Positions 8,772-18,915 of a stretch of 64,000 bases of DNA are shown here, one piece after another. The position numbers and the translations under genes are program-made. Numbering within the stretch: position 1 is the stretch's first letter; every line of letters starts with the position of its first letter. The notes under the pieces were generated by a model, which made no database searches, was not told the origin of the DNA, and worked only from the letters and a program-made list of their open reading frames with translations. Source of the DNA: Pelagibacterium flavum (lineage in GTDB: Bacteria; Pseudomonadota; Alphaproteobacteria; Rhizobiales; Devosiaceae); contig NZ_CP107716.1 of the NCBI RefSeq assembly GCF_025854335.1, positions 1,915,001-1,979,000 on the forward strand, written 5' to 3'.

Positions 8772-9200
8772 TCAACTCCGCTCGTCGTCCTCGAAATCGT
8801 CATGCGCGCCGGCGGGGTCAAAGCCGTGCATGTAGCGCGCCCATTGCAGACCCACGACGGCACCCTTGGTGATCGGCAGCAGGATCAGAGAGGAGATGAT
8901 GATGAGCGGGATCATCACCCAGAGGTAAGTCAGGGGATGGAGCGGGGTCGAACTCATTTCCATGTGCAGAACTGCCCCGACGGCCAGATGTCCGACGATG
9001 GTAATCACAATATAGGGCGGGGCATCGTCAGCACGATGGTGAAAGAGTTCGGTGCCACAGACGTCGCATTGATCGACGACCGTGAGGTAGCTGGAAAAGA
9101 GCTTTCCCTGGCCACAATTGGGACACCGGCACTTCATGCCATTGAGCATGGCCGGCCAAGTGGGCCGGGCCGGTCGCAATGTCAGGTCGGTATATGGCAT
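8772..9200 (-). CDS. DUF983 family membrane protein
   Basis: A 142-residue protein with an N-terminal zinc-ribbon motif (CRCPNCGQGKLF ... CDVCGTE; Cys pairs near residues 24-29 and 45-48) and two hydrophobic transmembrane segments (IVITIVGHLAVGAVLHM and WVMIPLIIISSLILLPI). This layout defines DUF983, which is found beside rnr in many alphaproteobacteria. The function is unknown; the neighbourhood hints at translation or RNA metabolism but nothing more. It starts 3 bases after the rnr stop, so it is translationally coupled. Confidence 0.9.
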   Translation of the reverse strand: MPYTDLTLRPARPTWPAMLNGMKCRCPNCGQGKLFSSYLTVVDQCDVCGTELFHHRADDAPPYIVITIVGHLAVGAVLHMEMSSTPLHPLTYLWVMIPLIIISSLILLPITKGAVVGLQWARYMHGFDPAGAHDDFEDDERS

Positions 9201-9203
9201 CGG

Positions 9204-11498
9204 CTATCTCCTCGCGCGGTGCCCGCGCGGCGTCGGCTTGCCCTTGCGGTCTCTGCGACCGCGCGTTGGACCGGGCGGCTTGACCCGTTCACCTTCAGAT
9301 AGAACTTCAAACCGCAGCGCGCCAGCCATGGGCGCTGCTTCAAGCAGTCGCACCTCGACGCGATCACCGATTCGGAACCGCTCACCGGTGCGTTCGCCGA
9401 TCAGGGCCTGCTGGTCCTCGAAGTGGCGGAAATAATCCTGGCCGAGCGAGGAAACGGGAACGAAGCCATCGGCGCCGGTCTCATCGAGCCGCACGAACAG
9501 CCCCGCGCCAACGAGGCCGGCGATCTTTCCGGTGAAGCGGGCACCGATATGGGCGGCGAGATACTGGGCCAGCAGCCGGTCGGCGGTTTCGCGTTCGGCG
9601 ACCATGGCGCGGCGCTCGGTGGCGGAAATGTGCTCGCCGATCGAGCCCAGACGCTGTTCCTCGGCCACGGTCAGGCCGTCATCGCCAAGATCAACTGCCC
9701 GGATCAGGGCGCGATGGACGATCAGATCGGAGTAGCGTCGGATGGGCGAGGTGAAGTGGGCATAGCGGTCGAGATTAAGGCCGTAATGGCCGTAATTGCC
9801 CGGAGCGTATTCGGCTTGCGCCTGACTGCGCAGCACCATTTCGTTGACCTGCTGGCTCTTGCCGGCCTTTTCGGCACGGTAAAGGATCTGGTTGAAATCT
9901 TTCGGCCGCAAGGCCTCGCTGCGCGGCACCGGCAGGTCGAGGGATTTCAGGAACTCGCCCAGCGTTACGATTTTTTCGCGGCTCGGCGCGTCGTGAACGC
10001 GATAGAGCAGGCCGAGTTTGTGTTTTTCCAGCGTCTCTGCGGCGCAGACGTTGGAGAGAATCATCATTTCTTCGATGAGCCTGTGGGCGTCCAGCCGTTC
10101 GGGGACATAGACGCCTTCGACCATGCCGTTGGCATCGAGCCGGATGCGGCGCTCGGGAAGGTCGAGCGCTAGCGGACCGCGTCGGTCACGGGCCTTTGAA
10201 AGGGCCTCGTAGGCGGCCCAGAGGGGCTTGAGGATCGGTTCGAGCAATGGCCCGGTCACTTCGTCGGGCCGGCCGTCGATCGCAGCCTGGGCCTGCTGGT
10301 AACTGAGCTTGGCTGCCGAGCGCATCATTACCCGGTGGAAGGAATGACTCTTCTTGTTGCCTTCGGCGTCGATAACGATGCGCAGTGCCATGGAGGCGCG
10401 GTTCTCGCCTTCACGCAGCGAGCACAGATCGTTGGAAATGCGCTCGGGCAGCATCGGCACAACGCGGTCGGGGAAATAGACCGAGTTGCCGCGCAGGAAA
10501 GCCTCGCGGTCCATGGTCGAGCCCGACTTCACATAATAGGAAACGTCGGCGATCCCCACACGGATGATGAATCCACCGGCATTGTTGGGATCGGTATCGG
10601 GTTCGGCATGAACAGCGTCGTCGTGGTCCTTGGCGTCGGCGGGGTCAATGGTGACCAGAGGGATGTCGCGCCAGTCCTCGCGGCCCTTGAGCGTTGCCTC
10701 CTGGGCCTGCTCGGCTTCCTTGAGAACAGAGGCGGGGAACCGGTAGGGAATATCGAGCGAATGGAGGGCGATCAGGCTGACTGCGCCTTCCGATTGCGGG
10801 TTGCCGACAACGCTAACAACCCTGGCGCGCGGAATCATCATGCGGCCCGAAACCGTTACTTCGACTTCGACCAGATCGCCGTCTTTGGCGTCACCCAGAT
10901 CGCCGGCGGAAATCCGCATTTCGCGGGCCTTGCGCTCGATGGGCACCAGCCGCGCGCCATCATCGTCCATGCGCACGATGCCCAGATCGGCCTTGCGGGG
11001 CTTGTCGAGCACCTTCATGGGCCGGGCCGTATAGGTCGGCACCGTGCCGCCATCGCGCTGGATGCGGGCAAGAATGCGATCGCCGGGGCCGGGGACGACG
11101 CGGGCGTCCTTGCCAACGGACACGGTCACGCGGGGCTTTTCGCCCTCGTCCTCATCCCATTTGGCCGGGAAGGCGTGAAGGTTGTCGGGATCGGCATCGG
11201 CCGGAATGTCGAGCACGGTCACCGCGGGCAATTCGCCCACGGGGCGCAATTCCTTGCGCTTGCGGGCCAGAAGGCCCTCTTTTTCCATGTCGCGCAGCAG
11301 CACCTTGAGCGGCACGCGATCATCGCCCTTGATGTTGAAATGCCGGGCGATCTCGCGCTTGGAATTGATCTCGGGGAAATCGGCAATCGCTTCGAGAATC
11401 TGTTCGCGGGTCGGCAGCTGACCGGGTGTGAAACTGGCCGAACGCCGGCCCTTGCGCGGAGCAGGGGCCGATGGGGTCTTTCCTGTGCGTCTGGCCAT
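9204..11498 (-). CDS. rnr: Ribonuclease R
   Basis: A 764-residue processive 3'-5' exoribonuclease of the RNB/RNase II family that degrades structured RNA. An N-terminal helix-turn-helix (residues about 25-85) is followed by cold-shock domains. The RNB domain has its metal-binding aspartates in TIDPADAKDHDDAVHAE. A C-terminal S1 domain follows (GRFTGKIAGLVGAGLFVRLD), ending in a basic RG/RR-rich tail. Length and order fit RNase R rather than RNase II. It sits 9 bases after topA and 3 bases before the DUF983 gene. Confidence 0.96.
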   Translation of the reverse strand: MARRTGKTPSAPAPRKGRRSASFTPGQLPTREQILEAIADFPEINSKREIARHFNIKGDDRVPLKVLLRDMEKEGLLARKRKELRPVGELPAVTVLDIPADADPDNLHAFPAKWDEDEGEKPRVTVSVGKDARVVPGPGDRILARIQRDGGTVPTYTARPMKVLDKPRKADLGIVRMDDDGARLVPIERKAREMRISAGDLGDAKDGDLVEVEVTVSGRMMIPRARVVSVVGNPQSEGAVSLIALHSLDIPYRFPASVLKEAEQAQEATLKGREDWRDIPLVTIDPADAKDHDDAVHAEPDTDPNNAGGFIIRVGIADVSYYVKSGSTMDREAFLRGNSVYFPDRVVPMLPERISNDLCSLREGENRASMALRIVIDAEGNKKSHSFHRVMMRSAAKLSYQQAQAAIDGRPDEVTGPLLEPILKPLWAAYEALSKARDRRGPLALDLPERRIRLDANGMVEGVYVPERLDAHRLIEEMMILSNVCAAETLEKHKLGLLYRVHDAPSREKIVTLGEFLKSLDLPVPRSEALRPKDFNQILYRAEKAGKSQQVNEMVLRSQAQAEYAPGNYGHYGLNLDRYAHFTSPIRRYSDLIVHRALIRAVDLGDDGLTVAEEQRLGSIGEHISATERRAMVAERETADRLLAQYLAAHIGARFTGKIAGLVGAGLFVRLDETGADGFVPVSSLGQDYFRHFEDQQALIGERTGERFRIGDRVEVRLLEAAPMAGALRFEVLSEGERVKPPGPTRGRRDRKGKPTPRGHRARR

Positions 11499-11507
11499 TT
11501 CTATCCT

Positions 11508-14102
11508 TTAGACCTCAGCCTTCTTCTTGGCTGCGGGCTTTTTGGTTGTCGTCTTCTTTGTCGCCGGCTTTTTCGCGGCGGGCTTCTTTGCTGCCGCTTT
11601 GGGCTTGGCTTTCGCCTTACTCTTCGAACCGCCCTTGGCGACGATCAGTTCCAGCGCCTTTTCAAGCGTCACGGCCTCGGGGGCCAGATCCTTGGGCAGG
11701 GTGGCGTTGACCTTGCCCTGGTTGACGTAAGGACCATAGCGGCCCGCGCGCACGGTAATCGGACCATCGTCATGCTCGAAGGTCTGGATTGCCGCCACGG
11801 CAGCGCCACGTCCTCCGCGCCCGCCGCCAGCCCGCTTCTGGGCGATCAGATCGACGGCGCGGTTGAGCCCGACCGTGAAAACCTCCTCCACATCAGGAAG
11901 ATTGGCGTAAGTCTTCTCGTGCAACACGAAGGGGCCGTAACGGCCGATCCCGGCAGTGATCGGCTTGCCATCTTCGGGGTGCAAGCCGACTTCGCGCGGC
12001 AGGGAGAGCAGCTTCAGTGCCTTTTCCAGATCCATGGCGCCCGCGTCCCAACCTTTGGGAATGGAGGAGCGCTTGGCATCCTTGGCGTCTTCGCCAAGCT
12101 GGACATAGGGGCCGAACCGGCCGGTCTTGAGATAGATTTCCGAGCCGGTTTCCGGGTCTGTACCCAGAACGCCATCGCCCTGCGCCGCTTCGGACGCCTG
12201 CCCGGTGGCGCTTTCGGCCAATTGCTGGGTATGGCGGCATTCGGGGTAATTCGAGCAGCCGATAAAGGCGCCATACTTGCCCAGTTTCAGCGAAAGCTGG
12301 CCAGTGCCGCAGGTGGGGCAGAGGCGGGGGTCGGTTCCGTCGGGCCTTTCGGGGAAGATGTGATGGCCCAAAAGGTCATTGAGCGCATCGAGGACTTCGG
12401 AAACCCGCAAATCCTTGATCTCGTCGGCCTGATGGGAAAAGTCCTTCCAGAAGCGGCGCAGCACTTCCTTGTAGTCGATTCGGCCGGCCGAGATCTCGTC
12501 GAGTTCTTCCTCGAGCCCGGCGGTGAAGCCGTATTCGACATACTTGGTGAAAAAGCTTTGCAGGAATGCGGTGACCAGGCGGCCGCGATCCTCGGGGACG
12601 ATGGCGCGCTTGTCGATGCGGATGTAATCGCGGTCCCTGAGCGTTCCCAGCGTCGCTGCATAGGTGGACGGGCGACCGATGCCCAGCTCTTCCATCTTCT
12701 TGATGAGGCTCGCTTCGGTATAGCGGGCAGGGGGCTGGGTGAAATGCTGATCGATCTCGACTTTTTCGAGTGCCGGGGTGTCGCCGACATTGAGCGCGGG
12801 CAGGTCCTTGCCGTCTTCATCGTCCTCGTCGGTCTTTTCAACGCCATAGACGCCGAGAAAGCCCGGGAAGGTCACGACCGATCCGGTGGCGCGCAGGGTG
12901 ATGGCACGGCCCGCCGCAACGACGTCGATGTCGGCTGTGGTGCGTTCGATTTCGGCCGATCGCATCTGGCTGGCCAGCGCGCGGCGCCAGATCAGCTGGT
13001 AGATCTTGTGCTGGTCGGGGTCGAGATTGCGAAGCGTATCGGGGTGCTTGCCCAGATCGGTGGGGCGGATCGCCTCGTGCGCTTCCTGGGCGTTCTTGGC
13101 CTTGGTCTGGTAGAGGCGCGGCTTTTCGGGCACGTATTCGGTGCCGAATTCCTTGCCGATCACCCGGCGGGCCGCTTCGATAGCCTCGGGCGCCATCTGC
13201 ACGGCGTCGGTCCGCATATAGGTGATCAACCCATCCTCATAGAGGCGCTGGGCGATCTGCATGGTGCGCGAGGGCGAAAGCGAAAGCCGCGAAGAGGCGT
13301 CCTGCTGCAGGGTGGAGGTGGTGAAGGGCGCGTACGGATTGCGCTTGGTGGGCTTCTTGTCGACGCTGGCGACCTTGAAATTGCCCTTCTCGATTGCCGT
13401 TTTCAGACCTTGGGCGTCTTCGCCGGTCTTGATGGCCAGCTTGTCGGTCTTGTCGCCATCGACCGAATGAAGCCGTGTCGCAAAGCTCTTGCCGGACTGG
13501 TTGAGGGTCGGGATGACGCTCCAGTATTCCTGGGGCTTGAAGCGCTCGATCTCTTCCTCGCGCTCGGTGACCAGTCGCAGGGCGACCGATTGCACCCGGC
13601 CCGCCGAGCGCGAGCCCGGGAGCTTGCGCCACAGGATCGGCGAGAGCGTGAATCCCACCAGATAATCGAGTGCCCGGCGCGCCAGATAGGCGTCGACCAG
13701 CGGCGCATCGATATCGCGCGGATGCTGCATGGCGTTGGTCACGGCGTCCTTGGTGATGGCGTTGAACACCACGCGCTTGACCGGCATGTCGGCCTTGATG
13801 GCCTTTTTGGCCTTGAGGGCATCGAGCAGGTGCCAGGAAATGGCCTCGCCTTCGCGATCCGGGTCAGTTGCCAGAATCAGCTCGTCGGCCCCCTTGAGGG
13901 CGCGGGTGATGTCGGCCAGCCGCTTTTTGGAGTTGGAATCGACCTCCCAGCTCATGGCGAAATCGTCGTCGGGCCGCACCGATCCGTCCTTGGCGGGCAG
14001 GTCGCGCACATGGCCAAAGCTGGCCAGAACCTCGAAGTCCTTGCCCAGATATTTGTTGATGGTCTTTGCCTTGGCCGGGCTTTCGACGATGACGACTTTC
14101 AT
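11508..14102 (-). CDS. topA: DNA topoisomerase I
   Basis: An 864-residue type IA topoisomerase that relaxes negative supercoils. The Toprim domain starts at once (MKVVIVESPAKAKTINKYLG, with ATDPDREGE). The catalytic Tyr is in GLITYMRTD, and one canonical C4 zinc finger is visible (CPTCGTGQL...CSNYPEC). Then come several degenerate GRYGPYV-type repeats and a Lys/Ala/Pro tail of about 35 residues that should bind DNA. I start at the ATG at 14102, because the 25 residues encoded further upstream do not belong to the family. Upstream neighbour dprA is in the same direction but separated by 186 bases. Confidence 0.97.
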   Translation of the reverse strand: MKVVIVESPAKAKTINKYLGKDFEVLASFGHVRDLPAKDGSVRPDDDFAMSWEVDSNSKKRLADITRALKGADELILATDPDREGEAISWHLLDALKAKKAIKADMPVKRVVFNAITKDAVTNAMQHPRDIDAPLVDAYLARRALDYLVGFTLSPILWRKLPGSRSAGRVQSVALRLVTEREEEIERFKPQEYWSVIPTLNQSGKSFATRLHSVDGDKTDKLAIKTGEDAQGLKTAIEKGNFKVASVDKKPTKRNPYAPFTTSTLQQDASSRLSLSPSRTMQIAQRLYEDGLITYMRTDAVQMAPEAIEAARRVIGKEFGTEYVPEKPRLYQTKAKNAQEAHEAIRPTDLGKHPDTLRNLDPDQHKIYQLIWRRALASQMRSAEIERTTADIDVVAAGRAITLRATGSVVTFPGFLGVYGVEKTDEDDEDGKDLPALNVGDTPALEKVEIDQHFTQPPARYTEASLIKKMEELGIGRPSTYAATLGTLRDRDYIRIDKRAIVPEDRGRLVTAFLQSFFTKYVEYGFTAGLEEELDEISAGRIDYKEVLRRFWKDFSHQADEIKDLRVSEVLDALNDLLGHHIFPERPDGTDPRLCPTCGTGQLSLKLGKYGAFIGCSNYPECRHTQQLAESATGQASEAAQGDGVLGTDPETGSEIYLKTGRFGPYVQLGEDAKDAKRSSIPKGWDAGAMDLEKALKLLSLPREVGLHPEDGKPITAGIGRYGPFVLHEKTYANLPDVEEVFTVGLNRAVDLIAQKRAGGGRGGRGAAVAAIQTFEHDDGPITVRAGRYGPYVNQGKVNATLPKDLAPEAVTLEKALELIVAKGGSKSKAKAKPKAAAKKPAAKKPATKKTTTKKPAAKKKAEV

Positions 14103-14288
14103 GCCTGTGACGGCTCCGCGAATAAGAGAGAATTGCCTTGAAGGGGTGGAGATAGGGCGGAAGACACCCGCCCACAAGGTCCGCGCAAAATGGTGAAAGC
14201 GTTCGCTTCTGTCAATTGCGTGCGGTTATTGCAGTCGATTGGCGGTGCTTCCATGAGCCCCAACGCGGGTGAAACCGCATGCCGAGAC

Positions 14289-15404
14289 TTATGCCTTGAG
14301 TGCGAAAAGATGGCCGGCGGAGCGCTCGATCCGGCCCGCCAGTTCGAGTTCGAGCAGCAGGATCTGCATGACCGGCGCCGCAATGCCGGTGGTTTCGATC
14401 AACAGATCTGTCGCGGTTGGTGCGTGGCTGAGGGCGGTCAGCAGGCGGCCGCGTTCGTCTTCGGAAGGGTCTGCGGTTGTGATTGATGGAGATGGCTCCA
14501 TCATTTCGTTTTCAAACAGCGGCAGGCGTGCCGGATCGGCATGGGTGAGTTCGGCAATGATGTCGCGCGCGCCGGTCACGAGTTTGGCGCCCTGCTGGAT
14601 GAGATGGTTCCCGCCTTCCGCGCGCGGGTCGAGCGGAGAGCCGGGCACGGCGAAGACCTCCCGGTCCTGTTCGAGCGCGAGGCGCGCGGTGATCAGCGAG
14701 CCCGACCGCTTGGCGGCCTCGACGATGACCACACCGAGACTGATGCCGGCCACGAGCCGGTTGCGGCGGGGAAAATCGCGGGCACGCGGCTCCCATCCGA
14801 GCGGCATTTCGGTGACCAGCGTGCCGCCCGCCTCGACGATGGCGCGGGCGAGGTTCTCATTTTCATGGGGGTAGATGTGGTCGAGGCCGCCGGCCATTAC
14901 CGCCACGGTTCCCGTCTGGAGCGAGGCGTGATGCGCGGCCGCGTCGATGCCTCGGGCCAGGCCCGAAACGATAACACAGCCCTCGCGCCCCAGGTCGGTC
15001 GCGAGCAGTTGCGCCATGCGGCGACCGGCTGCCGAGGCGTTGCGGGCGCCCACGATGCCTACCGTCCGCTTGCCGGTCAAAGCGGTGCCCCCCATCACGG
15101 TCAGCATTGGTGGCGGGCCAGCGACGTGGCGCAGGTGGGGCGGATAATCGGGATCGTTGATGGCAACGAGCCGCGCGCCTATCGCTTCGGTGCGTGCGAT
15201 CTCGTCTTCGGCCTCATCGAGACTGGGGATTCTGACTTGCTGCCCGCCGCCGCACCGGGCCAGGTGGGGCAGGGCATCCAAGGCCGCTTCGGCCGAGCCA
15301 AAGCGGTTGATGAGCGTGCGGAAGGTGGTCGGCCCCACATTGTCGGAGCGGATGAGGCGGAGCCAGGATACGCGCTGGGGTGGGGTCAAACTCGAGCGCG
15401 TCAT
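14289..15404 (-). CDS. dprA: DNA-processing protein DprA (Smf)
   Basis: A 371-residue protein that loads RecA on incoming single-stranded DNA during transformation. The Rossmann-like domain carries VGIVGARNASAAGRRMA, VSGLARGIDAAAHH and the FPRRNRLVAG motif. The N-terminal SAM-like part is reduced, and a C-terminal winged-helix (DprA_WH, about residues 310-371) is present, as is common in alphaproteobacteria. It follows plsY by 10 bases in the pyrB-pyrC'-plsY-dprA run, the arrangement usual for this class. No other competence genes are visible in the window. Confidence 0.95.
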   Translation of the reverse strand: MTRSSLTPPQRVSWLRLIRSDNVGPTTFRTLINRFGSAEAALDALPHLARCGGGQQVRIPSLDEAEDEIARTEAIGARLVAINDPDYPPHLRHVAGPPPMLTVMGGTALTGKRTVGIVGARNASAAGRRMAQLLATDLGREGCVIVSGLARGIDAAAHHASLQTGTVAVMAGGLDHIYPHENENLARAIVEAGGTLVTEMPLGWEPRARDFPRRNRLVAGISLGVVIVEAAKRSGSLITARLALEQDREVFAVPGSPLDPRAEGGNHLIQQGAKLVTGARDIIAELTHADPARLPLFENEMMEPSPSITTADPSEDERGRLLTALSHAPTATDLLIETTGIAAPVMQILLLELELAGRIERSAGHLFALKA

Positions 15405-15414
15405 CTGTTTCGGC

Positions 15415-16017
15415 CTAGTCTTGTCCGGCGTTCTTCTTGCTGCCGACCTTGCTTTCGGTTCCGGCGATCAGCCGCATGATGTTCTCGCGGTGCGTGATGA
15501 ACAGCACGATTGAAAGGATCCCCGTGACCCAAGTCAACTGCGCCCCCGAAAATGCAAAGGCAAACATCGGAGCGGTGGCCGCCGCGGTCAGGGCGGCGAG
15601 CGATGAATAGCGCTGGGCAACCAGGATCAGCAGCCAGGTGGCGCAAAAAATCAGACCGATCGGCCAGTTGAGCGCCAGAAGGATGCCGACATAAGTTGCG
15701 ACACCCTTGCCACCCTTAAAGCCCAGCCAGACCGGGAAGATGTGGCCGAGAAAGGCCGCCACGCCGGCGACCATCGCAGCCTCATAACCCCACAGCCAAT
15801 TGGCGATCATTACCGCAACCGCGCCCTTGCCAGCGTCGAGAACCAGCGTCAGCGCCGCAATGTCGCGTCGACCGGTGCGTAGGACGTTGGTCGCGCCGAT
15901 ATTGCCCGAGCCGATGGTGCGCACATCGCCGAGGCCGGCTGCCCTGGTGATAACAAACCCGAAAGGAACCGAGCCGAGCAGGTAACCCAATATAAGGGCC
16001 AGCGCATATTGGGTCAT
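15415..16017 (-). CDS. plsY: Acyl-phosphate:glycerol-3-phosphate acyltransferase PlsY
   Basis: A 200-residue polytopic membrane enzyme performing the first acylation of phospholipid synthesis from acyl-phosphate. Three cytoplasmic motifs can be read: LGSVPFGFVI at the start, GSGNIGATNVLRTGRR in the first loop, and FKGGKGVATYVG in the second. Five or more hydrophobic segments surround them. The start overlaps the upstream dihydroorotase-like gene by 4 bases (ATGA), so the two are coupled. Length is typical. Confidence 0.96.
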   Translation of the reverse strand: MTQYALALILGYLLGSVPFGFVITRAAGLGDVRTIGSGNIGATNVLRTGRRDIAALTLVLDAGKGAVAVMIANWLWGYEAAMVAGVAAFLGHIFPVWLGFKGGKGVATYVGILLALNWPIGLIFCATWLLILVAQRYSSLAALTAAATAPMFAFAFSGAQLTWVTGILSIVLFITHRENIMRLIAGTESKVGSKKNAGQD

Positions 16018-17312
16018 GCGAAGGCTTCCTCTCTATAAACGATCTGCCCGCCGACCAGGGTCGCCATGACCTTTCCGGACATGCGGGCGTTCTCAAAAGT
16101 CGTGTTGGTCGAACGCGAGCGGATGGTAGCTTCCTCGACAATCCAGGGATAGTCCGGATCGAAAAGGCACAGGTCGGCTTTGGCGCCCTTGGCGATACGT
16201 CCGGCCTCAATACCGAGGATTTCGGCGGGCCGGGCTGTCATGGCGCGAAGGGTGGTCATCAGATCTGTATCGCCCGAATGGACGAGCCGCATCGCGGCGG
16301 CCAACAGGGTTTCGAGCCCGATGGCGCCCGTTGCCGCATCGGCAAAGGGCTGGCGCTTGCCTTCGGCATCCTGAGGGTCGTGATCGGAGACGATAACGTC
16401 GATGGTTCCATCCTTGAGCGCTTCGACGAGGGCCAGCCTGTCGTCTTCGGTTCGCAGGGGCGGGTTGAGCTTGAAGAAGGTGCGGTATGAACCGATGTCG
16501 TTTTCATTGAGGCACAGATTGTTGATCGACGCGCCGACTGAAATGGCATTGCTGCGCTGTTTGTAGAATGCGGCCAGTTCGGCGGAACGGGCCGTCGAAA
16601 TCGCAGCGGCGTGGTAACGCGCGCCGGTCATCAGGGCCAGTTGCAGGTCGCGATCGAGCGGGATGGTTTCGGCTTGTGCCGGGATGCCCTTAAGCCCACG
16701 GAAGGTGGCCAGAGGACCCGAGTTCATCACTCCGTCGGATACGAGGTGGGCATCGGCGGCCAGGTGCATGATCGGCATGTCGAAATTGGTGGCATAGACC
16801 ATGGCGGCGCGGATCACAGCGCTGCTCTGCAGCGCTTTTCGTCCTTCGGTAAAACAGATCGCACCCGCCTCCTTGAGCAACCCGAACTCGGTGAGGTCCT
16901 TGCCCTCGGTGCCGGTAGTGATCGCGGCGGTGGGCAGGACGTTGACGCAAGTGGTGGCTTCTGCGTGACGCGCAATGAATTCGACCAAAGCGCTGTTGTC
17001 GATCACCGGCTGGGTGTCGGGCATGACGAGGATCGAAGTCACTCCGCCCGCAGCCGCCGCACGACCGGCGCTCTTGAGCGTCTCGCGGTATTCGTGGCCG
17101 GGCTCGCCAGTGAACACCCGCATGTCGATGAGGCCCGGCGCCAGCACCAGACCCCTGGAATCGATAATCTCGGATTTTTCGGGAGCGCCCGGTGCCTTGC
17201 CTTCGACAATGTCGGCGATGCGGCCGTTTTCGATCAGCACCGCACCGGTGAAGTCGGCATTGCTTGCTGGATCGATGATGCGGGCGTTTTCTATAAGGAG
17301 GGGCTTATTCAC
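16014..17312 (-). CDS. Dihydroorotase-like protein, metal site lost (PyrC'/PyrX type)
   Basis: A 432-residue amidohydrolase of the type I dihydroorotase family, coupled to pyrB. The usual metal-binding His-x-His after LxDM is replaced by Arg65-Val-Phe67 ([12 protein letters not shown]). The later His ligand in the usual HVAHVST block is Ala ([12 protein letters not shown]), and the following acidic site reads SDHDPQ. Such catalytically dead dihydroorotases are known to act as structural partners of aspartate transcarbamoylase (Pseudomonas PyrC'). An active dihydroorotase should therefore be encoded elsewhere. The GTG at 17312 is chosen because it overlaps the pyrB stop by 8 bases and opens the conserved [13 protein letters not shown]. 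Confidence 0.88.
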   Translation of the reverse strand: MNKPLLIENARIIDPASNADFTGAVLIENGRIADIVEGKAPGAPEKSEIIDSRGLVLAPGLIDMRVFTGEPGHEYRETLKSAGRAAAAGGVTSILVMPDTQPVIDNSALVEFIARHAEATTCVNVLPTAAITTGTEGKDLTEFGLLKEAGAICFTEGRKALQSSAVIRAAMVYATNFDMPIMHLAADAHLVSDGVMNSGPLATFRGLKGIPAQAETIPLDRDLQLALMTGARYHAAAISTARSAELAAFYKQRSNAISVGASINNLCLNENDIGSYRTFFKLNPPLRTEDDRLALVEALKDGTIDVIVSDHDPQDAEGKRQPFADAATGAIGLETLLAAAMRLVHSGDTDLMTTLRAMTARPAEILGIEAGRIAKGAKADLCLFDPDYPWIVEEATIRSRSTNTTFENARMSGKVMATLVGGQIVYREEAFA

Positions 17313-18282
17313 TGCCGTCCTCCTTGTTGAGCAGCGCATCGAGCACCGCCATGCGCACTGCCACACCCATCTCGACCTGTTCGGTAATTACCGATTGTGG
17401 CCCATCGGCGATGGCCGGATCGATCTCCACGCCGCGGTTCATCGGGCCAGGGTGCATGACCAGAGCATCGGTATTGGCTTTGGCCAGTTTGTCGGCGTCC
17501 AGGCCGTAGAAGCGGTAATATTCGCGCACCGACGGGATAAGCTTGCCAGAGGCACGCTCGTTCTGGAGGCGGAGCATCATCACCACATCGGCGCCCTCGA
17601 GGCCCTTATCCATGTCGGTGAAGACTTCGGAGGCCATCTGCTCGATGCCGCGTGGCAGCAGCGATTTTGGCGCGATGACCCGGGTGCGGGCCTGCATGGC
17701 GCCAAGAAGGATGAGGTTGGAGCGGGCGACGCGCGAGTTGGCGATATCGCCGCAGATCGCCACGGTCAGCCCGTTCAGACGGCCCTTGTGGCGGCGGATG
17801 GTCAGCGCGTCGAGCAACGCCTGGGTGGGGTGCTCATGGGCCCCGTCTCCGGCGTTGAGCACTGCGCATTCGACCTTCTGGCTCAGCAGTTCCACGGCGC
17901 CGGACGATCCGTGCCGCACGACGATGGCGTCGGGCTGCATGGCGTTCAGCGTCGCCGCCGTATCGATCAACGTTTCGCCCTTGGCGACTGACGAGGTTCG
18001 TACGGCCATGTTCATGACCGTTGCGCCCAGCCGCTTGCCGGCGATCTCGAAACTCGCCTGGGTGCGGGTCGAGTTTTCGAAAAACAGATTGATCTGGGTC
18101 TTGCCCGCCAAGCTCGGCAGCGTCTTGCGCTGGCGCGAGATGGGGATCATCGCTTCGGCCCGATCCAGAAGGTCGATGATCTCGACCGGATTGAGCTGGG
18201 CGATTCCCAACAAATGCCTGTAACGGAAAGGGAGAAAGGAGGCCGAGGATGTGTCCGACGTGTCGGGTGCTGGACGTGCCAT
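17305..18282 (-). CDS. pyrB: Aspartate carbamoyltransferase catalytic subunit
   Basis: A 325-residue enzyme condensing carbamoyl phosphate and L-aspartate in pyrimidine synthesis. The carbamoyl phosphate-binding STRT is in [13 protein letters not shown]. The [11 protein letters not shown] motif and the C-terminal [11 protein letters not shown] aspartate-binding loop are intact. The ATG at 18282 ([10 protein letters not shown]) is preferred to a TTG 12 codons upstream. The first gene of its run, it is followed by the overlapping dihydroorotase-like gene. No pyrI regulatory subunit is present, consistent with a PyrB-PyrC' dodecamer. Confidence 0.96.
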   Translation of the reverse strand: MARPAPDTSDTSSASFLPFRYRHLLGIAQLNPVEIIDLLDRAEAMIPISRQRKTLPSLAGKTQINLFFENSTRTQASFEIAGKRLGATVMNMAVRTSSVAKGETLIDTAATLNAMQPDAIVVRHGSSGAVELLSQKVECAVLNAGDGAHEHPTQALLDALTIRRHKGRLNGLTVAICGDIANSRVARSNLILLGAMQARTRVIAPKSLLPRGIEQMASEVFTDMDKGLEGADVVMMLRLQNERASGKLIPSVREYYRFYGLDADKLAKANTDALVMHPGPMNRGVEIDPAIADGPQSVITEQVEMGVAVRMAVLDALLNKEDGSE

Positions 18283-18351
18283 AGGGGTTCCCACTGCGAC
18301 TAGCGGTGCGTACCCCAAGGTCCGGCCAACGGCAAGGCCCTATTGGCGATT

Positions 18352-18855
18352 TTAGGCCATTGACCGCCCGGCGAGAAATATCGCAATGCCGCAAAGCAGC
18401 GTCGAGACGATACTGGAGAGGGTGCGGATGTGGTTCCACCAGGTCCAGCGGCTCGAATAGTCCACCCAGAGCGCGCGGGCAGTTTCGGCCTCTTGGGGGA
18501 TAGATTCCGCACCCAGGGCTTCATTCATGGGGACGTTGACAGCTACGGTTATGCCGAAGGCGCCGATCAGATAGGCGAGAGCGGCCAATCCGAAGACGAT
18601 GCCGACGTCGCGCAGTCCCATGGAGAAAAAGACGATGGCAGCGAGGACGGCAAAGACCGGAGCGCCGAAAAAGTTGGGGAAGAACCAGGGGTTCTGGATC
18701 ACCGTGTTGATGCCTTGCATGCCATCGATCGCAGAAGCTGGCGCCGCCGCGTCCAGGCCCCACATCACCGAGATGGAATAGGCAAAGAAAAAACCTGCCA
18801 TGATGGCGCTGGTGATGAAGGCCAGCGTGGCCAGTATGCCCGCGAAATAGGTCAT
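18352..18855 (-). CDS. DUF1772 (anthrone oxygenase-like) membrane protein
   Basis: A 167-residue protein with four hydrophobic segments (roughly residues 5-28, 60-80, 84-105 and 140-163) and the W-x-x-W-N-H-x-R-T motif near the end (WTWWNHIRTLSS) characteristic of DUF1772. Some family members are named anthrone oxygenase, but the chemistry in bacteria is unproved. It is the last gene of a minus-strand trio with DUF4345 and an NmrA-like protein, all probably under the divergent AraC regulator. Confidence 0.85.
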   Translation of the reverse strand: MTYFAGILATLAFITSAIMAGFFFAYSISVMWGLDAAAPASAIDGMQGINTVIQNPWFFPNFFGAPVFAVLAAIVFFSMGLRDVGIVFGLAALAYLIGAFGITVAVNVPMNEALGAESIPQEAETARALWVDYSSRWTWWNHIRTLSSIVSTLLCGIAIFLAGRSMA

Positions 18856-18915
18856 ATCGTTCTCCGTTGGTTGGCCTTATCGTGCATGCGTTGCGGTGCG
18901 ATGACAGCGCCTTTG

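Noticed and set aside
10335..14141. A 1,268-codon open frame on the plus strand
   Set aside because: It runs antisense through rnr and topA, whose minus-strand motifs are complete. Its composition is the codon shadow of GC-rich genes, with no recognisable domain.
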